A stretch of 64,000 bases of DNA from Tieghemostelium lacteum (GCA_001606155.1 LODT01000031.1:434001-498000), one strand, 5' to 3'; shown: positions 9,936-21,175, numbered from the stretch's first letter. The notes: generated by a model from the sequence alone, not told the origin. Numbers and translations: made by a program.

Positions 9936-11234
9936 ATGAATAGGTACATAGTAAAATGTTATATATTTCTCACTATATTTACAATTGTCAATTCAATGAC
10001 TTGTAAAGTAAACTATGGTACCAAAACAATTAGAGATTGTATTAATGAGTTAACTGAAAAATCAGAAATGATTATTCAAATATCCAGTAACTCAAATTCC
10101 TATACTGAATGCCCAGGAAAAGTTACTCTTCCCAATAATGTTATACTCAAAATTGAATCTCAAAATCTAAATCAAATGGTTACCTACGATTGTACTGCTA
10201 ATAATGGTAATTTTATATGGATTTCCAATGAAAACAGTTCCAGTAATATTGTTATCAGAGGTATAAATATCATAGGTAATAATTTAGATACTGGCAGTGC
10301 TTGTATTGAACTAAATGGTTCTTATAGAAGTAATATATTTGCAATGTATAATGTAACTATGCAAAAATGTGCTGGTGGTGCAATTAAAACTACATTCTAT
10401 CTATTTTTAAGAAACTGTCAGTTTACCAATAACAAAGCTCAATTTGGAGGTGCTATACACTCAGATTGTTTAAATATAGATGGGTGTGTATTCCAAGGAA
10501 ATCAAGCTACTGAATCTGGAGGTGCTATTTATTTACCTGATGATAGCGGTGCTTTTATTATTGAAAATTCAGAGTTTCGAGATAACACTGCATCTGTGAA
10601 TGGTGGTGCAATTAATAGCGGTTACACTGATATGTATATTGCCAATAGTAAATTTATAAATAATAGTGCATCTATAGGTGGTCACTTAAATACTGCTACT
10701 TTAAATACTGTCCAAATTATTAACAGTATTTTATTAGATGGGCTAGCAATACAAAGTGGTGGTGGTATAAACTTTATGGAAAGTTGTAAATTAGTTAATT
10801 TCACTGGATCTACATTCAAAGCAAATGTGGCTGAGAATATAGTTGGTACTATTAACTTTGACAGTGAATCACATGGTAGAAAAACTAATGTAATAAGTGG
10901 TGTATTTTACCAGGATAACTATCCATTCTCTAATGAATTTCTGAAATTTACCAATAGCGTACAAGTACTTAACCTTATTGATTGCCCTTGTAATCCAATA
11001 TCATACAATGAATATAATCAAACTTTTTGTTTAAATGTTCAAGGTGATTGTAAAAATGGATATGCACAAGTTAATAACCAGGGTATTGTCACAAGTTGTA
11101 ATTGTGTATCATCAAATTGCAACTCACATGACTTCAATGACAATAGTACAATTATATCTAAAGGTTCACACCACTTTAAATCTCTAGTTTTTACCTTTTT
11201 AACCGTAACAATAAACATTTATTTATTGAATTAA
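9936..11234 (+). CDS. Secreted or surface right-handed beta-helix protein with Pmp-like repeats
   Basis: The start at 9936 follows AAAAA and opens a signal peptide (MNRYIVKCYIFLTIFTIVNS). Residues about 90-330 contain at least four repeats pairing an FxxN motif with GGAI: FTNNKAQFGGAI, FQGNQATESGGAI, FRDNTASVNGGAI and FINNSASIGGHL. This is the signature of chlamydial polymorphic-membrane-protein repeats, which fold as a parallel beta-helix. A Cys-rich module follows (CPCN, CNCVSSNCNS). The chain ends in a hydrophobic tail without a basic cytoplasmic end (SLVFTFLTVTINIYLLN), consistent with a GPI-anchor signal. Likely a cell-surface protein. Related beta-helix proteins occur in dictyostelids; ligand unknown. 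432 aa, single exon. Confidence 0.82.
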   Translation: MNRYIVKCYIFLTIFTIVNSMTCKVNYGTKTIRDCINELTEKSEMIIQISSNSNSYTECPGKVTLPNNVILKIESQNLNQMVTYDCTANNGNFIWISNENSSSNIVIRGINIIGNNLDTGSACIELNGSYRSNIFAMYNVTMQKCAGGAIKTTFYLFLRNCQFTNNKAQFGGAIHSDCLNIDGCVFQGNQATESGGAIYLPDDSGAFIIENSEFRDNTASVNGGAINSGYTDMYIANSKFINNSASIGGHLNTATLNTVQIINSILLDGLAIQSGGGINFMESCKLVNFTGSTFKANVAENIVGTINFDSESHGRKTNVISGVFYQDNYPFSNEFLKFTNSVQVLNLIDCPCNPISYNEYNQTFCLNVQGDCKNGYAQVNNQGIVTSCNCVSSNCNSHDFNDNSTIISKGSHHFKSLVFTFLTVTINIYLLN

Positions 11235-11388
11235 TATTAGTAGTAGAATATTGGTTTGAGGGTTTTTATATTTGGTTTTGTTGTTTTGATTATTTATTTT
11301 TTTTGTTATAACATAATAAAAGACAGGAGTGTGGGTGATTAAGAAAACTATAATGGAACTTTGTTTATGACTATTGTTGTGTGTGTGT

Positions 11389-12413
11389 TTAATCAAAGAA
11401 TTTTCTGGATGGAGTTGGTCCATATAATGTAGTTCTAATGATTGGGGTTAATTGGTCAAAACAGATTTCAAGTCTGGCATCTAGAGTGTTTTTACAAATG
11501 ATTCTTCCTTCGAGAGCGCTTAAAATGACACCACCACAACATGATGGACCTTTGTTACCATCACCACTTGGACCTGCTGGAAGATATCTTTCCTTGTCAA
11601 TAGTTAAATTGACTGATTTTTGAGTGTTCTTTTTATATTCGTGTTCAGTATCTTTGAGAACTTTTTCAACCAATGGGATATCTTCTTTACGACAAACAAT
11701 TGATACTTCCTTTTCTGATAATTTAACCAAACCTTGTAAAATGAGGTTCTTTAAGATTTGAGTATATTTTTCTTTGTTTTCAGAGATTGTGGTCAATCTC
11801 TTTTGGGCTTCTTGTACTACATCACGAATACAATCTTCTCTGGCTTTTAAGACTGATAAACGAGATTTATTTAATTCATTTGAAAGATTACTAAATTATA
11901 TCAATAAAGAGTGAGTGTGTGTTAGATAGATATTTTTTTTCATTTTTCATTGTAATCAAAAAAAAACACAAAATAGCACTAATAATACATCATCAAAATA
12001 ATCTATTATCTCTTTTCACCAAAAATACAATATACTTTGGTTTTCATGCTACACTATATGAAAAGATCCTATTGTGTTTTTAATCTAAAAAGTTGTGTCA
12101 TTTTGATAACCTACATTTTCTTTTGTACTTCAATTTGTTTTTGTTTCTTTTCAAACTCTTTAATGATTTTGACTTTTTCGTTTTGGAAAATTCTACCCTT
12201 TTCAGAGGTGAATTCTTGAGCTGCTTTAGTTTTAATTTCAGCTGCTTTGTCTTGAGCTTCTTGAAGAATGAAATTCTTCATTTGTTCCAATTGAGCATCA
12301 ACTTGAGTATCTGATTTTGTTTAAAAATTCTCTATTATTAATATGTGTCCATTTAAGATAACATTCCTACAATCACTGGGAATGTAATAAAAAATAGACA
12401 ACTTACCATCCAT
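11389..12413 (-). CDS. vatE: V-type proton ATPase subunit E, three exons
   Basis: Peripheral-stalk subunit of the vacuolar H+-ATPase, linking V1 to V0 on contractile vacuole and endolysosome membranes. Exons 12407-12413 (seven bases: ATG, Asp, one base), 12115-12310 and 11389-11890 join in frame to 234 residues, the usual length for this subunit. The N-terminal helix (DAQLEQMKNFILQEA, then EIKTKAAQEF) and the C-terminal globular part (GGVILSALEGRIICKNTLDARL, then RTTLYG) are both typical. The first intron sits just after the second codon, so a single-exon search misses the true start. The tail end converges on the beta-helix gene (154 nt apart). Confidence 0.95.
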
Positions 12414-12925
12414 TTTCTGATTTTATGTTTGTGTAATAAATAAACAAAAAAAAAACTAATATTTTAAAAAAAAAAGATTTCTCACGAAAAAAAATCAATA
12501 TTTTTTTTTACCAGGTTCGAATATGAATAACTTTTTTTTTAAATGACATTCCAACCAGAATTTAGGTATAAACTTAAATAACTGTGGATATATTAATCAT
12601 CATTTAAATATTAAATATTATTTGTGGACCTTTGAAAAGAGGGCATTATCTAAAACAATGGTATAAAGTTTATACCTTGTTTTTAGTTTACAAATTTGAT
12701 TTGGATTCCATTACAATAGATAGGGCAAATCTTATAAAATTATATTAAAAACTCTAATTTTTTTTTATTTTTTTTTATTTTTTATATATATTTTTTGAAA
12801 TTTTCTATTTTAGTACTTTTAGATTATTTCATTTTATAATCAAATTGAATGTTATTTTTTTAAAATTTTTTTGAACAATTCATTTCCACGCTACAAAATA
12901 AAAATATATAACACACAGCATAGTC
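12414..12925. other. Divergent intergenic region, very AT-rich
   Basis: 512 nt between vatE and the F-box gene with many homopolymer A and T runs. A GGTTCGAAT string near 12514 looks like a tRNA B box, but no acceptor stem, A box or cloverleaf can be drawn around it. Presumed promoters only. Confidence 0.6.
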
Positions 12926-14899
12926 ATGGCTAACATAGAACTAAACGCAGATCTATTAGAAAGAATTTTAAATGAGCCTGACATTGATTTGGAGGAACAT
13001 GTTCACAATATAAATTTTAATAACAATTTGGAGATAGAAGAAGATTCAACTAGCACAGAACCGAATAATTTTAATACAGTTGATTTAATATCAGAATTAC
13101 CATGTGAAATCATTAGATTGATATTATCGAGATTTGATACTAGTTCTTTACTGACTGTCAGTCTAGTATCTACTCTATTTAATAACTTATCTAATGATTT
13201 TGAAATTTGTATGTGTATTTACAGACTATTTTCAAAATTATCTTCAAAAATTTTGATTGATACTAATATCGGGAAAAATCAACAAAAACAAGGGAAACAA
13301 AAATGTCTGTTTAGAGAGGAAGATCATTATTATACAATGGAGAAAACTACATTTTTAAATGTATCAGAATCTAATGTACAACAAGATGATAAACATGTAC
13401 ATCATTCATTGTTAATGACCAAGAGACAATGTAGATTATATAGTAGTGATTTGGAACCTTATTCAAATGACTATAAGGCATGGAAGAGATTGTATTTTGA
13501 ATTGGGGTCAATAACATTTGATAACTCATTTGATCTCATTTCAAATGCTGTAGAATGTTCATCATGTGATGATGACCAGGTTATTGACAATACATTGGAG
13601 TGTAATAAAAAGTTTTGGTCTTCTAAAGGAAATGCAGATTCCAATTCAATAGATTACCTCGTCTATAGATTTCATCAAATTAGTGTGGTGTCATCTGTGA
13701 AAATACATGTTTTCAAGGCTAATTTTCAAGCTGGAATGCCAACTTATTCACCAGTAACTTTGAGAATTTCAGTTGGATTCTCACCAGATGTCTACCATTA
13801 CAAATCAGAGGAATTCACAGTAAAGAGGACCGAGGAAGCACAACAATTCTCTTTGGAACCTAGATTGGTAGTTGGAAGTTACTTGCGTATTGATTTAATT
13901 GGTAAACATCAAATTCAGTCAAATGATAATCTTTATTATACAGTATTGAGATATGTGTGTGCTGATGGTCTTCCAATTGGCAGTTTAGACCCTTGTGCAG
14001 AGCTTTCATTATCCATGATGAAACTTCGTTCAAAATACATTGATATCAAGTCGGATAACGAATTCCCTGATGAATCCTCACAGGAACAATATGAAAAATC
14101 ACTACACCAATTGAAATCACAAATTGCACCTAAACTAGACAAGAAACGAATATACAACGGTATTATCCAGTCTGTTCTAAAGGATCTCTTTGAACAGCAA
14201 TTTAGTAGTGCCATTGACACCATTTTTCAAAAGAATATAAGATCACCAAAGATATTTAATCTATTGTTACAAAGTAAGAATTCTGAAGCTCTTTCCAAAT
14301 ACTTTTGCTCACTATTGGATAGAGGTGATGTGTTTTCACAAGAGGAATCACTGTTTTTCACTAGAGAGGCCATTGAGTCCAATAACATCAGTTTATTCAC
14401 CAAACTGTTTTTAGCAGACAAGATACATAGTTCAGATCAATTGGGTGAGTATCTGTTACTTGTAGGTCTACCTATAGTCGCAGCTGAGGTATTCAGTCGG
14501 TCACTGATACCTGATAAAGTAATTCTCTGTCTTTTTATCTCTGGTAGTCATTTAGAAACTGTTCATCTCATGAATAATATAGGAGCAACACATCAGTTCA
14601 GTTATGACTATCTCATTGAAATGTTTAAAAGCTATTCAATGTATCAAGCCTATCTCTTCACATTAACCATTCTAAATAACCTACCTGAATTCTTTGATTT
14701 GTCTCCAGAAATACTCAAAAGATCATTGGAGTTGCAATCTGATAGCATAGAATCCCAAAAAACAGAGTTATCAGCCCTAGTAAAAGTAGTTACAGACTAT
14801 CAACCTCCTCTTCACACACACAAATTCTTTAACTATCCTCCATCAATTTTATCAGGATTTTTCCAATACTTTGAACAGAAAATCAAATCTAATAAATAG
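12926..14899 (+). CDS. F-box protein, plant At4g00755-like
   Basis: Predicted SCF ubiquitin-ligase adaptor. An F-box lies at about residues 56-95 (LPCEIIRLILSRFDTSSLLTV, then SLVSTLFNNLSND). After a variable linker comes a conserved module (about 185-350) that starts AWKRLYFEL, contains KFWSSKGNADSNSIDYLVYR and FKANFQAGMPTYSPVTLRISVG, and ends in an RYVCADG strand. The same order of motifs is known from plant F-box proteins of the At4g00755 type and resembles a discoidin-like beta-sandwich. The C-terminal 300 residues are helical and unrecognised. Single exon, 657 aa, with complete start and stop. The substrate cannot be inferred. Confidence 0.8.
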   Translation: MANIELNADLLERILNEPDIDLEEHVHNINFNNNLEIEEDSTSTEPNNFNTVDLISELPCEIIRLILSRFDTSSLLTVSLVSTLFNNLSNDFEICMCIYRLFSKLSSKILIDTNIGKNQQKQGKQKCLFREEDHYYTMEKTTFLNVSESNVQQDDKHVHHSLLMTKRQCRLYSSDLEPYSNDYKAWKRLYFELGSITFDNSFDLISNAVECSSCDDDQVIDNTLECNKKFWSSKGNADSNSIDYLVYRFHQISVVSSVKIHVFKANFQAGMPTYSPVTLRISVGFSPDVYHYKSEEFTVKRTEEAQQFSLEPRLVVGSYLRIDLIGKHQIQSNDNLYYTVLRYVCADGLPIGSLDPCAELSLSMMKLRSKYIDIKSDNEFPDESSQEQYEKSLHQLKSQIAPKLDKKRIYNGIIQSVLKDLFEQQFSSAIDTIFQKNIRSPKIFNLLLQSKNSEALSKYFCSLLDRGDVFSQEESLFFTREAIESNNISLFTKLFLADKIHSSDQLGEYLLLVGLPIVAAEVFSRSLIPDKVILCLFISGSHLETVHLMNNIGATHQFSYDYLIEMFKSYSMYQAYLFTLTILNNLPEFFDLSPEILKRSLELQSDSIESQKTELSALVKVVTDYQPPLHTHKFFNYPPSILSGFFQYFEQKIKSNK

Positions 14900-14966
14900 A
14901 CATGCGGTCTATTTATATATATTTATAATATATTATATATACACATTAATTTAAAAACAAATAGTT

Positions 14967-16289
14967 TTATACATGTTTTATAGCTCTATTTAGAACTTTT
15001 TTGTTAGAGTTGATAAAATAAAATTTACCAGTTTGAATTTTGAGTTTGGGATCTTGGATAAGTTCAAATGGACTGTTGTTGTTGGTATCTAGACATTGAA
15101 CTATTAGAACGGATTTGTTGGCATTAATTAAACTAAATAGATAGTTTAATTGAACACATATTGAATTTTCAGAGTATTTGGTAAGTTTTCTAAAGATTTT
15201 AAATTTAAGTGATTTCAATGTGCTATTCTTTTGGAATTTGGGTGATTTTAGGATATCATGAACATGTGCAATATCTAATAGTGAAAAAGAAACATGTTCT
15301 AGAGTGTTTGAGATCTCAAATAGAGTTATTATAAATTGAGATTTTACTACACCTTGTGATATTGATGTACTGATGATTTTGAGTGACTGGATATGGGTGA
15401 GTTGGTACACTGGGATGACATTGGTGAGTGATGGTATTAGAGTAAGTTTAGTAACATTGAATAGAATAGCATTCAATTTTTCATCAATTAGATCGTCATC
15501 AAAATGGTAGGGTTCCAGTGAGAATGCAAATTTAGTGTTCTTTTTTTGTTCTTGGATACCAGTGATGAGATTATATAGACTGTCAACTATAATATTACCT
15601 ACATAATTTATAGAAATACATTCTAATGTTGGACATTTCTTTAAAGAGTTTTCAATGAATTCCAATAGATATGTAGATGAAAATATGAGTTTGGCGAATA
15701 ACTTCAATTTTAGTGTTTTTAATTTAACCATAAAACTGGGGAGTGTTTGGAAAAAGTATAGTATATTTGAGTTGAGTTCTGGAATTAAAATAGAGAGATG
15801 TTCTAAATGTTCCAGTGGATTAGATGACAATGGTGAATTATGTTGACCATTAAGATTAAGGTATAGTGAATGACATTGATCTATTGCATCTCTAGTATAT
15901 CTAAAATCAATCCAGGTGAATGATTTCTCATCTAGATGATAACTATGATATTGTAATAGACAATACTCATTATTGATATTGTACTTTGATTTTATAAATC
16001 TAGATAGATTTCTTAGATTTAAAAGTGCACTTGAAACATTTTTAAATATTTTCCATGATACAATCAATAACTCTTTACATACCCATGAAATATCCAATGA
16101 TCCAACATCCTTTATAATCATTGTAACAATATATTTCAATAGGTAATCTGATAATGTTATACTAAACTGACCATTCTTTTTAGAATTTATACTAACATTA
16201 TTATTACTATTACTTTCACTATTATTATTGTTCTGTAAATCAATCACATCAGTCTTGAAGCTTGATTGATTATTTAACCAAAAAATCAA
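14967..16289 (-). CDS. F-box/LRR-like dictyostelid protein, 5' end uncertain
   Basis: An open frame of 440 codons. The segment from about residue 43 (SITLSDYLLKYIVTMIIKDVG, then SWVCKELLIVSWKIFKNV) looks like the degenerate F-box start of dictyostelid leucine-rich-repeat proteins. It is followed by irregular LRR-like strands (LEHLEHLSILIPEL, LKTLKLKLFAKL, LTLIPSLTNVIPVYQLTHIQSLKI). There is no ATG before codon 57 (position 16121), which would cut into the F-box-like part; the open frame begins after a stop with TTG at 16289. Either an upstream exon exists or this is the 3' exon of the upstream gene: a 46-nt GT-AG intron at 16233-16278 would join the two in frame. Boundaries are therefore provisional at the 5' side. 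Confidence 0.55.
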   Translation of the reverse strand: MIFWLNNQSSFKTDVIDLQNNNNSESNSNNNVSINSKKNGQFSITLSDYLLKYIVTMIIKDVGSLDISWVCKELLIVSWKIFKNVSSALLNLRNLSRFIKSKYNINNEYCLLQYHSYHLDEKSFTWIDFRYTRDAIDQCHSLYLNLNGQHNSPLSSNPLEHLEHLSILIPELNSNILYFFQTLPSFMVKLKTLKLKLFAKLIFSSTYLLEFIENSLKKCPTLECISINYVGNIIVDSLYNLITGIQEQKKNTKFAFSLEPYHFDDDLIDEKLNAILFNVTKLTLIPSLTNVIPVYQLTHIQSLKIISTSISQGVVKSQFIITLFEISNTLEHVSFSLLDIAHVHDILKSPKFQKNSTLKSLKFKIFRKLTKYSENSICVQLNYLFSLINANKSVLIVQCLDTNNNSPFELIQDPKLKIQTGKFYFINSNKKVLNRAIKHV

Positions 16290-18898
16290 TCAATTCTTTT
16301 TTGTGTTTTATTGGAAGTGTGTCATTCAATCTACTCATGAATTTTTTACTTTTTGATATTAAATCTGGAAAGTATAATATCAATTTCTGTAGACAGTCAA
16401 TGAATTTAAATTCAAAGATGAATTCTGTTAGTAGCATGAGATGATTTTCATCTAACCTCTTACTAAAATTTAAACCTTCAATGAAGGTTTCTAACTGAAA
16501 TTTCTTTGTTTGAATATTCTTTGGATTGGAATATAGTTTTTTTAGAGAAGTGATAAATGAATTCATTACGGTATTATACAGTTTTTGGTCACGGAATTGT
16601 TCAATTGCTATAGTGACCAATAATTGACTATTTCTATCCTGAGAAAATAGATTCTGAAATAGGGCCAATAGTCTATTAGGTGCTTCGGTCTCTAAGAGCT
16701 TAACTACTGGTTGTACAAATGAATATACATTAAAATAGGTGTTGGAAATAGACCAGTTTTCAAACCAAATACTAAGAGTATCAGCAACTGATATAGCAAT
16801 ACTTGATTGTTGGCAATGGTGTAGGTAATACAATGCCATTTTGGGAGTTACATTATTGGTAGGGTAATGTTTTGCAATATAATTGGAAACATAGGTCATT
16901 TTACTACAAGTTTCAATACAATCCAAAACTGCACCAAGTGCAAGAGGATTCTCATTAACATTATATTCTGGTATCTCCTCATCCTCTGATATAGTTATAA
17001 CATTGAATTGTTGGATATTACATTTCCAGAAGTCCATTGGAACAGTTTTCAGAAGTTTAATGAATACTTTCTGACCCTCTACACTAATTTTAGATGATAA
17101 TACCAATGATGATTTTGCCATATTCAAGAGTAGTTGATTCTTTTTATCTAGTTGATATAGTCTCACTAATGCCAATACACAGGGCATAATAAGATCTCTT
17201 TCTATTTTCACAATTTGTAACTGTTCAATAGTACCCAATAACCCCTCAATAAAGTTACTAATTGCTAATGTATTTCCACATTCCAAAATTACATTAGTTA
17301 CGGAATCCAAAAGACTAAATCTTCCCAATGATCTATCTTTTAGTAAAATATATTGTGCTTGTTTAAATTCTATAGTATGATCCTGATGAAATAATTAATA
17401 CAATACTCTTTCCATTAATTAAATAAACTGATATATACATTATAGAAGTTATTATAGTAGCTAGCATTAATTAGATAATTTATGAGTTGGAAATTGTTAT
17501 TGGAAATGTAGGATTCCAAAAACATAGCAAAATAGGAATTAATTACTTTTTTGTCAAATGATTTCATTTTAATTAGACTCTTGAATGCAATCAAATGGGT
17601 ACATCCTAACTTGTAATTTGGTTGTGCTATTAAGAAGCTATAGAAAGATCCCATCTCTGCAAATTTATGTGTATACAGTTTAAGGAAATGTTTCAAAACA
17701 ATATTGGATGTATCATGTGAGAATGCATATTCAGCAATGTCAGAGACTAATGATGGATCATCATAATATTCATGGAATATTACTAAACTTGACATTACTA
17801 TATTATGTTCGCTAGGTGAAGGCTCTGTTTTTCTTTGATTAAACAGATCCAACAACCATATTTTTAAAGGTTCTTGAATAGAGTCTCTGAAAGTTTTATC
17901 TTTAAAAATAGATAAACAATTATTATTTTGTTCAATATGCTATCATAAGTAAAAGTGTTAGGATTTGATCATATTCCTTTGGTAAAAAAAGATTAAAAAA
18001 CATACTTGTAAATATATATATGAGTATTGAAATAGGTATTTAATGGCATTGAGTAATCTAGGTTGAAGTATTAACAATTGGTGTGGAGTTAAAGTGGATA
18101 ATAATCTTTCATCAAAAATGATATAAATCAAAATATGAAAGTGCTTGAAACAATCAGTAGTCAAACTAGTATCCATTAAATCCAAGAGAACATTCAGTAG
18201 AGATAGATTATCACGCTCAGTCAATTGATAATAGTTTCTAAAGAATGATGTTCTATCGGTAAAGTAAGTTGCAAAGTATTCATCTAACGCAGTAACCAAG
18301 AACAAACCTGTGGTTTTTTTTAAAATCTATATTTTGATATTAATAATCAGTTTAGATGATGTTATTTGGTATCTATAATCTCAAAATAACATACATTGGC
18401 AATCAGCGATAATATTTTTATATCCAATAATCTTTTACAACTTGGTTTCTGAAAATAATTACAAAATGCTGATAAAGCTGATTTTTGAACTACAGCATTT
18501 TCATCTTGTAATCCTATATAGAAAACCTCAAATATTTGTGATTTTGGTTTTAATATAAAATCATGAGTGTAGAATGAGAATAGTAATTGTCTTTGAATTG
18601 CATTTTTGGAGTATACCCAATTTAGATAGTCTGTCTATTTATTAATATGATAACTTTAAAATTTTAGATATGGTATATCAATTTGATAATTACCAGAATG
18701 AATTAATATATCATCAATGTAGAACTTTCTGATAAATTCTATTAAAAGTGATTCCAATTGATGATCATATACTTTAAGTTGATTTTCAATAAAATTGTTC
18801 AACTCTAATTTAAAGAAATATATTTGGTTATAGTCATCTATATTTAATTGATTAAACCTATGTTGTAAATCAAATATAGTAATTTCACCGTGTTGCAT
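16270..18898 (-). CDS. Large alpha-helical (ARM/HEAT-like) protein, five exons, unknown
   Basis: Not recognised. Exons 18694-18898, 18395-18630, 18006-18326, 17439-17939 and 16270-17382 join with GT-AG junctions and keep the frame (791 aa to the TAA at 16270). The start at 18898 (MQHGEITIFDLQHRFNQLN) lies 103 nt from the divergent glutaredoxin gene. The chain is a series of amphipathic helices with regular spacing (for example QKSALSAFCNYFQKPSCKRLL and TLTPHQLLILQPRLLNAI), as in ARM or HEAT solenoids. No catalytic motif, signal peptide or membrane segment is seen. If the alternative donor at 16278 is used, the protein continues into the F-box/LRR-like frame downstream for about 1,210 aa in total. 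Confidence 0.65.
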
Positions 18899-19001
18899 TG
18901 GTTCTAGAATAAGTTTGGATAAAGATTAGTTTTTTTTAAAATTTTATTTTTTATTTTAGTTAACAGAGTTTAAGAGGAGAAAACAGAGGAAATAATAAAG
19001 A

Positions 19002-19730
19002 ATGTCAATTTCTGCAAATTCAGTTGAAGAGTTTAATCAGATTCTAAAGGATAATAAATATGTTATAATAGGATTCTGGGCAGATTGGTCAAAACCATCA
19101 GTTCAAATGAACCAGATATTTGATCAACTTCCAAAACAATATACACAAATTAAATTCCTAAAAGTCGAAGCAGAGAAACTTCATGAAGTCTCTTTGAAAT
19201 ATAATATTAAATCTGTTCCATCCTATTTTTTTGTATCTAATGGTAAACCATTACACTCATTTGTCGGTGCCAACCCATCTGAATTGAATTTACAAACTAT
19301 CAATTTTGTATCAAAGATTGCACAATTGGATGAGGATTCACAAAACAACAACAACAACAACAATGGACCAATAGACGAAGAAACAATGAAAAAACTTAAA
19401 TTACAAGAAGAGGAAAACAAAAAGAAACTATTCCAAAGATTAGAATCACTGATAAATCAACAAAAAGTAATGTTATTTATGAAAGGTTCACCTGATGCAC
19501 CACAATGTGGTTTCAGTAGAAAAACTGTTGAGATCCTACAAAAGAATACATTTGTTTTTGGTAGTTTTGATATCCTTTCTGACCCATCTGTACGTAATGG
19601 TCTTAAAGAGTTCTCCAATTGGCCAACTTATCCACAATTGTACATTAATGGTAAACTAGTTGGTGGATTTGATATCATTAAAGAAATGGATGCTGAAGGT
19701 GAATTAGAATCTTTAAAACCAACTGCTTAA
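19002..19730 (+). CDS. glrx3: Monothiol glutaredoxin-3 (PICOT / Grx3-Grx4 type)
   Basis: Cytosolic/nuclear protein that binds [2Fe-2S] clusters with glutathione and BolA partners and serves iron handling. The thioredoxin-like domain (residues 1-108) has WADWSKPS where thioredoxin has WCxxC, so it is redox-inactive as in PICOT proteins. After an Asn-rich linker, one glutaredoxin domain carries the CGFS motif (Cys169-Ser172) within [19 protein letters not shown], and the glutathione-contact [20 protein letters not shown] stretch. Human GLRX3 has two Grx repeats; one, as here, is the fungal and protist form. Single exon, 242 aa, complete. Confidence 0.95.
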   Translation: MSISANSVEEFNQILKDNKYVIIGFWADWSKPSVQMNQIFDQLPKQYTQIKFLKVEAEKLHEVSLKYNIKSVPSYFFVSNGKPLHSFVGANPSELNLQTINFVSKIAQLDEDSQNNNNNNNGPIDEETMKKLKLQEEENKKKLFQRLESLINQQKVMLFMKGSPDAPQCGFSRKTVEILQKNTFVFGSFDILSDPSVRNGLKEFSNWPTYPQLYINGKLVGGFDIIKEMDAEGELESLKPTA

Positions 19731-19968
19731 TCAATAAAACAATAAAAAAAGTAGAAATATTCTCTATTTAAATATTATAACAAGTTATTTGATTTTTATA
19801 TTCTTTTCTTTTTTTGAAGGGGGGTGTGAAAATAGGGAGGGTTTGGTCTTTTGTTTCTTCAAGAAGGTGTTAGATAGTTGGGAGAGGTGGGGAGTGGGAG
19901 AATCATTATGTTTTGAAAATAATAATTAAATGTGTTGGTGATGTTGTAAGTTGTATTATATTAGAAAG

Positions 19969-21175
19969 TTAATGGGAACCAGATATTGGTGTTGTACTGT
20001 ATGGTGAATGTCTGCCACTATATAAAACTGGTGATTGTCCCTTGTGAACAAGAGAAGTGGTTTCATCATCAGAATCATATCTTTGTGGGTCCAAAAACAA
20101 TCTAGCCAGATTTCCATTTGAAGGCTGACCTGTTGTCTGATTAATAACTCTACCTGGAGCATAACTTGGTTGTGGATAGGCATAGTTATTGTTATTAATA
20201 TTTTTAGTTCTTCTCGAGCCAATACCACCAATCGAAGTGGTTGGAATTCTCCAAAAGAGAATTAAAATTAAAATAAATGGAATAATCTCCCAAACAAAGT
20301 AACTGACAATAATGGTGATAGAGTCCCTTACATTGGGATTACCTAAATTGATCTCTCCAATTCCAAATGCCGATACAAAATCAAATATACATCTAGAAAA
20401 AAAACATAAAAATATAAAAAAGGTTATTGGAATAATAGACATTGGCAACTGTGATTGAAACTATGTTTACAATGAAAAATGTATAGTTAGTATGAAGTTG
20501 AAAGAAGGAGAGTGTTTCATTTGGAACTATAAAAACATACCTGTTGAGATTTTGTTGTTTTTAAAATGATATTTAATCTCCATCCATAGAATGCCAATAT
20601 TGAAACCAATAGAAGGAATACAATACCAGTGAGAATGGATTGTACTTGTCCTATCCAGGGTGGTTCTTCTGCAGATGATGAAGAACCATCTGGTGTGTTT
20701 TTATAGTTGAGAGCAATCCAAACACATTGAAGAATCAGTAATACAACATTTACAATACAATAGGCAATAGTAAACCTTTTCTTGGTTACTCTTTCCCATG
20801 AATGTCTGTGTACTACATGAGCATAAAACAGCACCAAAAGAGAAAATGTTGCAAATTGTATATTTATGGGTATAGAAAATAGTATCAACACTCCCATCTG
20901 TGAATTTGATTCAATAACTAGCCATAATAATGTTCTCATTATACCCCATAGTAATCCTAATACTAAAAATCCAAATCTAAATGAAAATATATTATGTCTA
21001 TTAATTATAATAACAACAGTGTAAGTAACTAATAACTCTCCTATAACACAATTATATATAAAACCTACTTGTTGTAGAGTATTCTACCAATTTGAAATAG
21101 AATAATTAGGGTTATGATAGTATATGATACAAATAAGGCTACATTTACTGCCGTTTCAAAATATAACACTGTCAT
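19969..21175 (-). CDS. Seven-TM protein, TOM1/THH1/GPR137-like, three exons
   Basis: Exons 21069-21175, 20541-20997 and 19969-20448 give 347 residues with seven hydrophobic helices. TM1 is in exon 1 (NVALFVSYTIITLIILFQIG), TM2-5 in exon 2 (including NIQFATFSLLVLFYAHVVH), and TM6-7 in exon 3 (PMSIIPITFFIFLCFFSRCIFDF and ITIIVSYFVWEIIPFILILIL). The TM3 to cytoplasmic-turn pattern resembles plant TOM1/THH1 and animal GPR137 proteins, endolysosomal multi-pass proteins that recruit small GTPases or mTORC1 factors. The tail is polar and Tyr/Pro/Gly-rich. Two acceptor AGs 12 nt apart (exon starting at 20448 or 20460) keep the frame and would insert four residues. Family assignment is by topology and motif, not firm orthology. 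Confidence 0.72.

Noticed and set aside
12505-12540. GGTTCGAAT followed by a T run, resembling a tRNA B box and pol III terminator
   Set aside because: No A box, acceptor stem or anticodon arm can be formed upstream, and the CC that normally ends the B box is missing.
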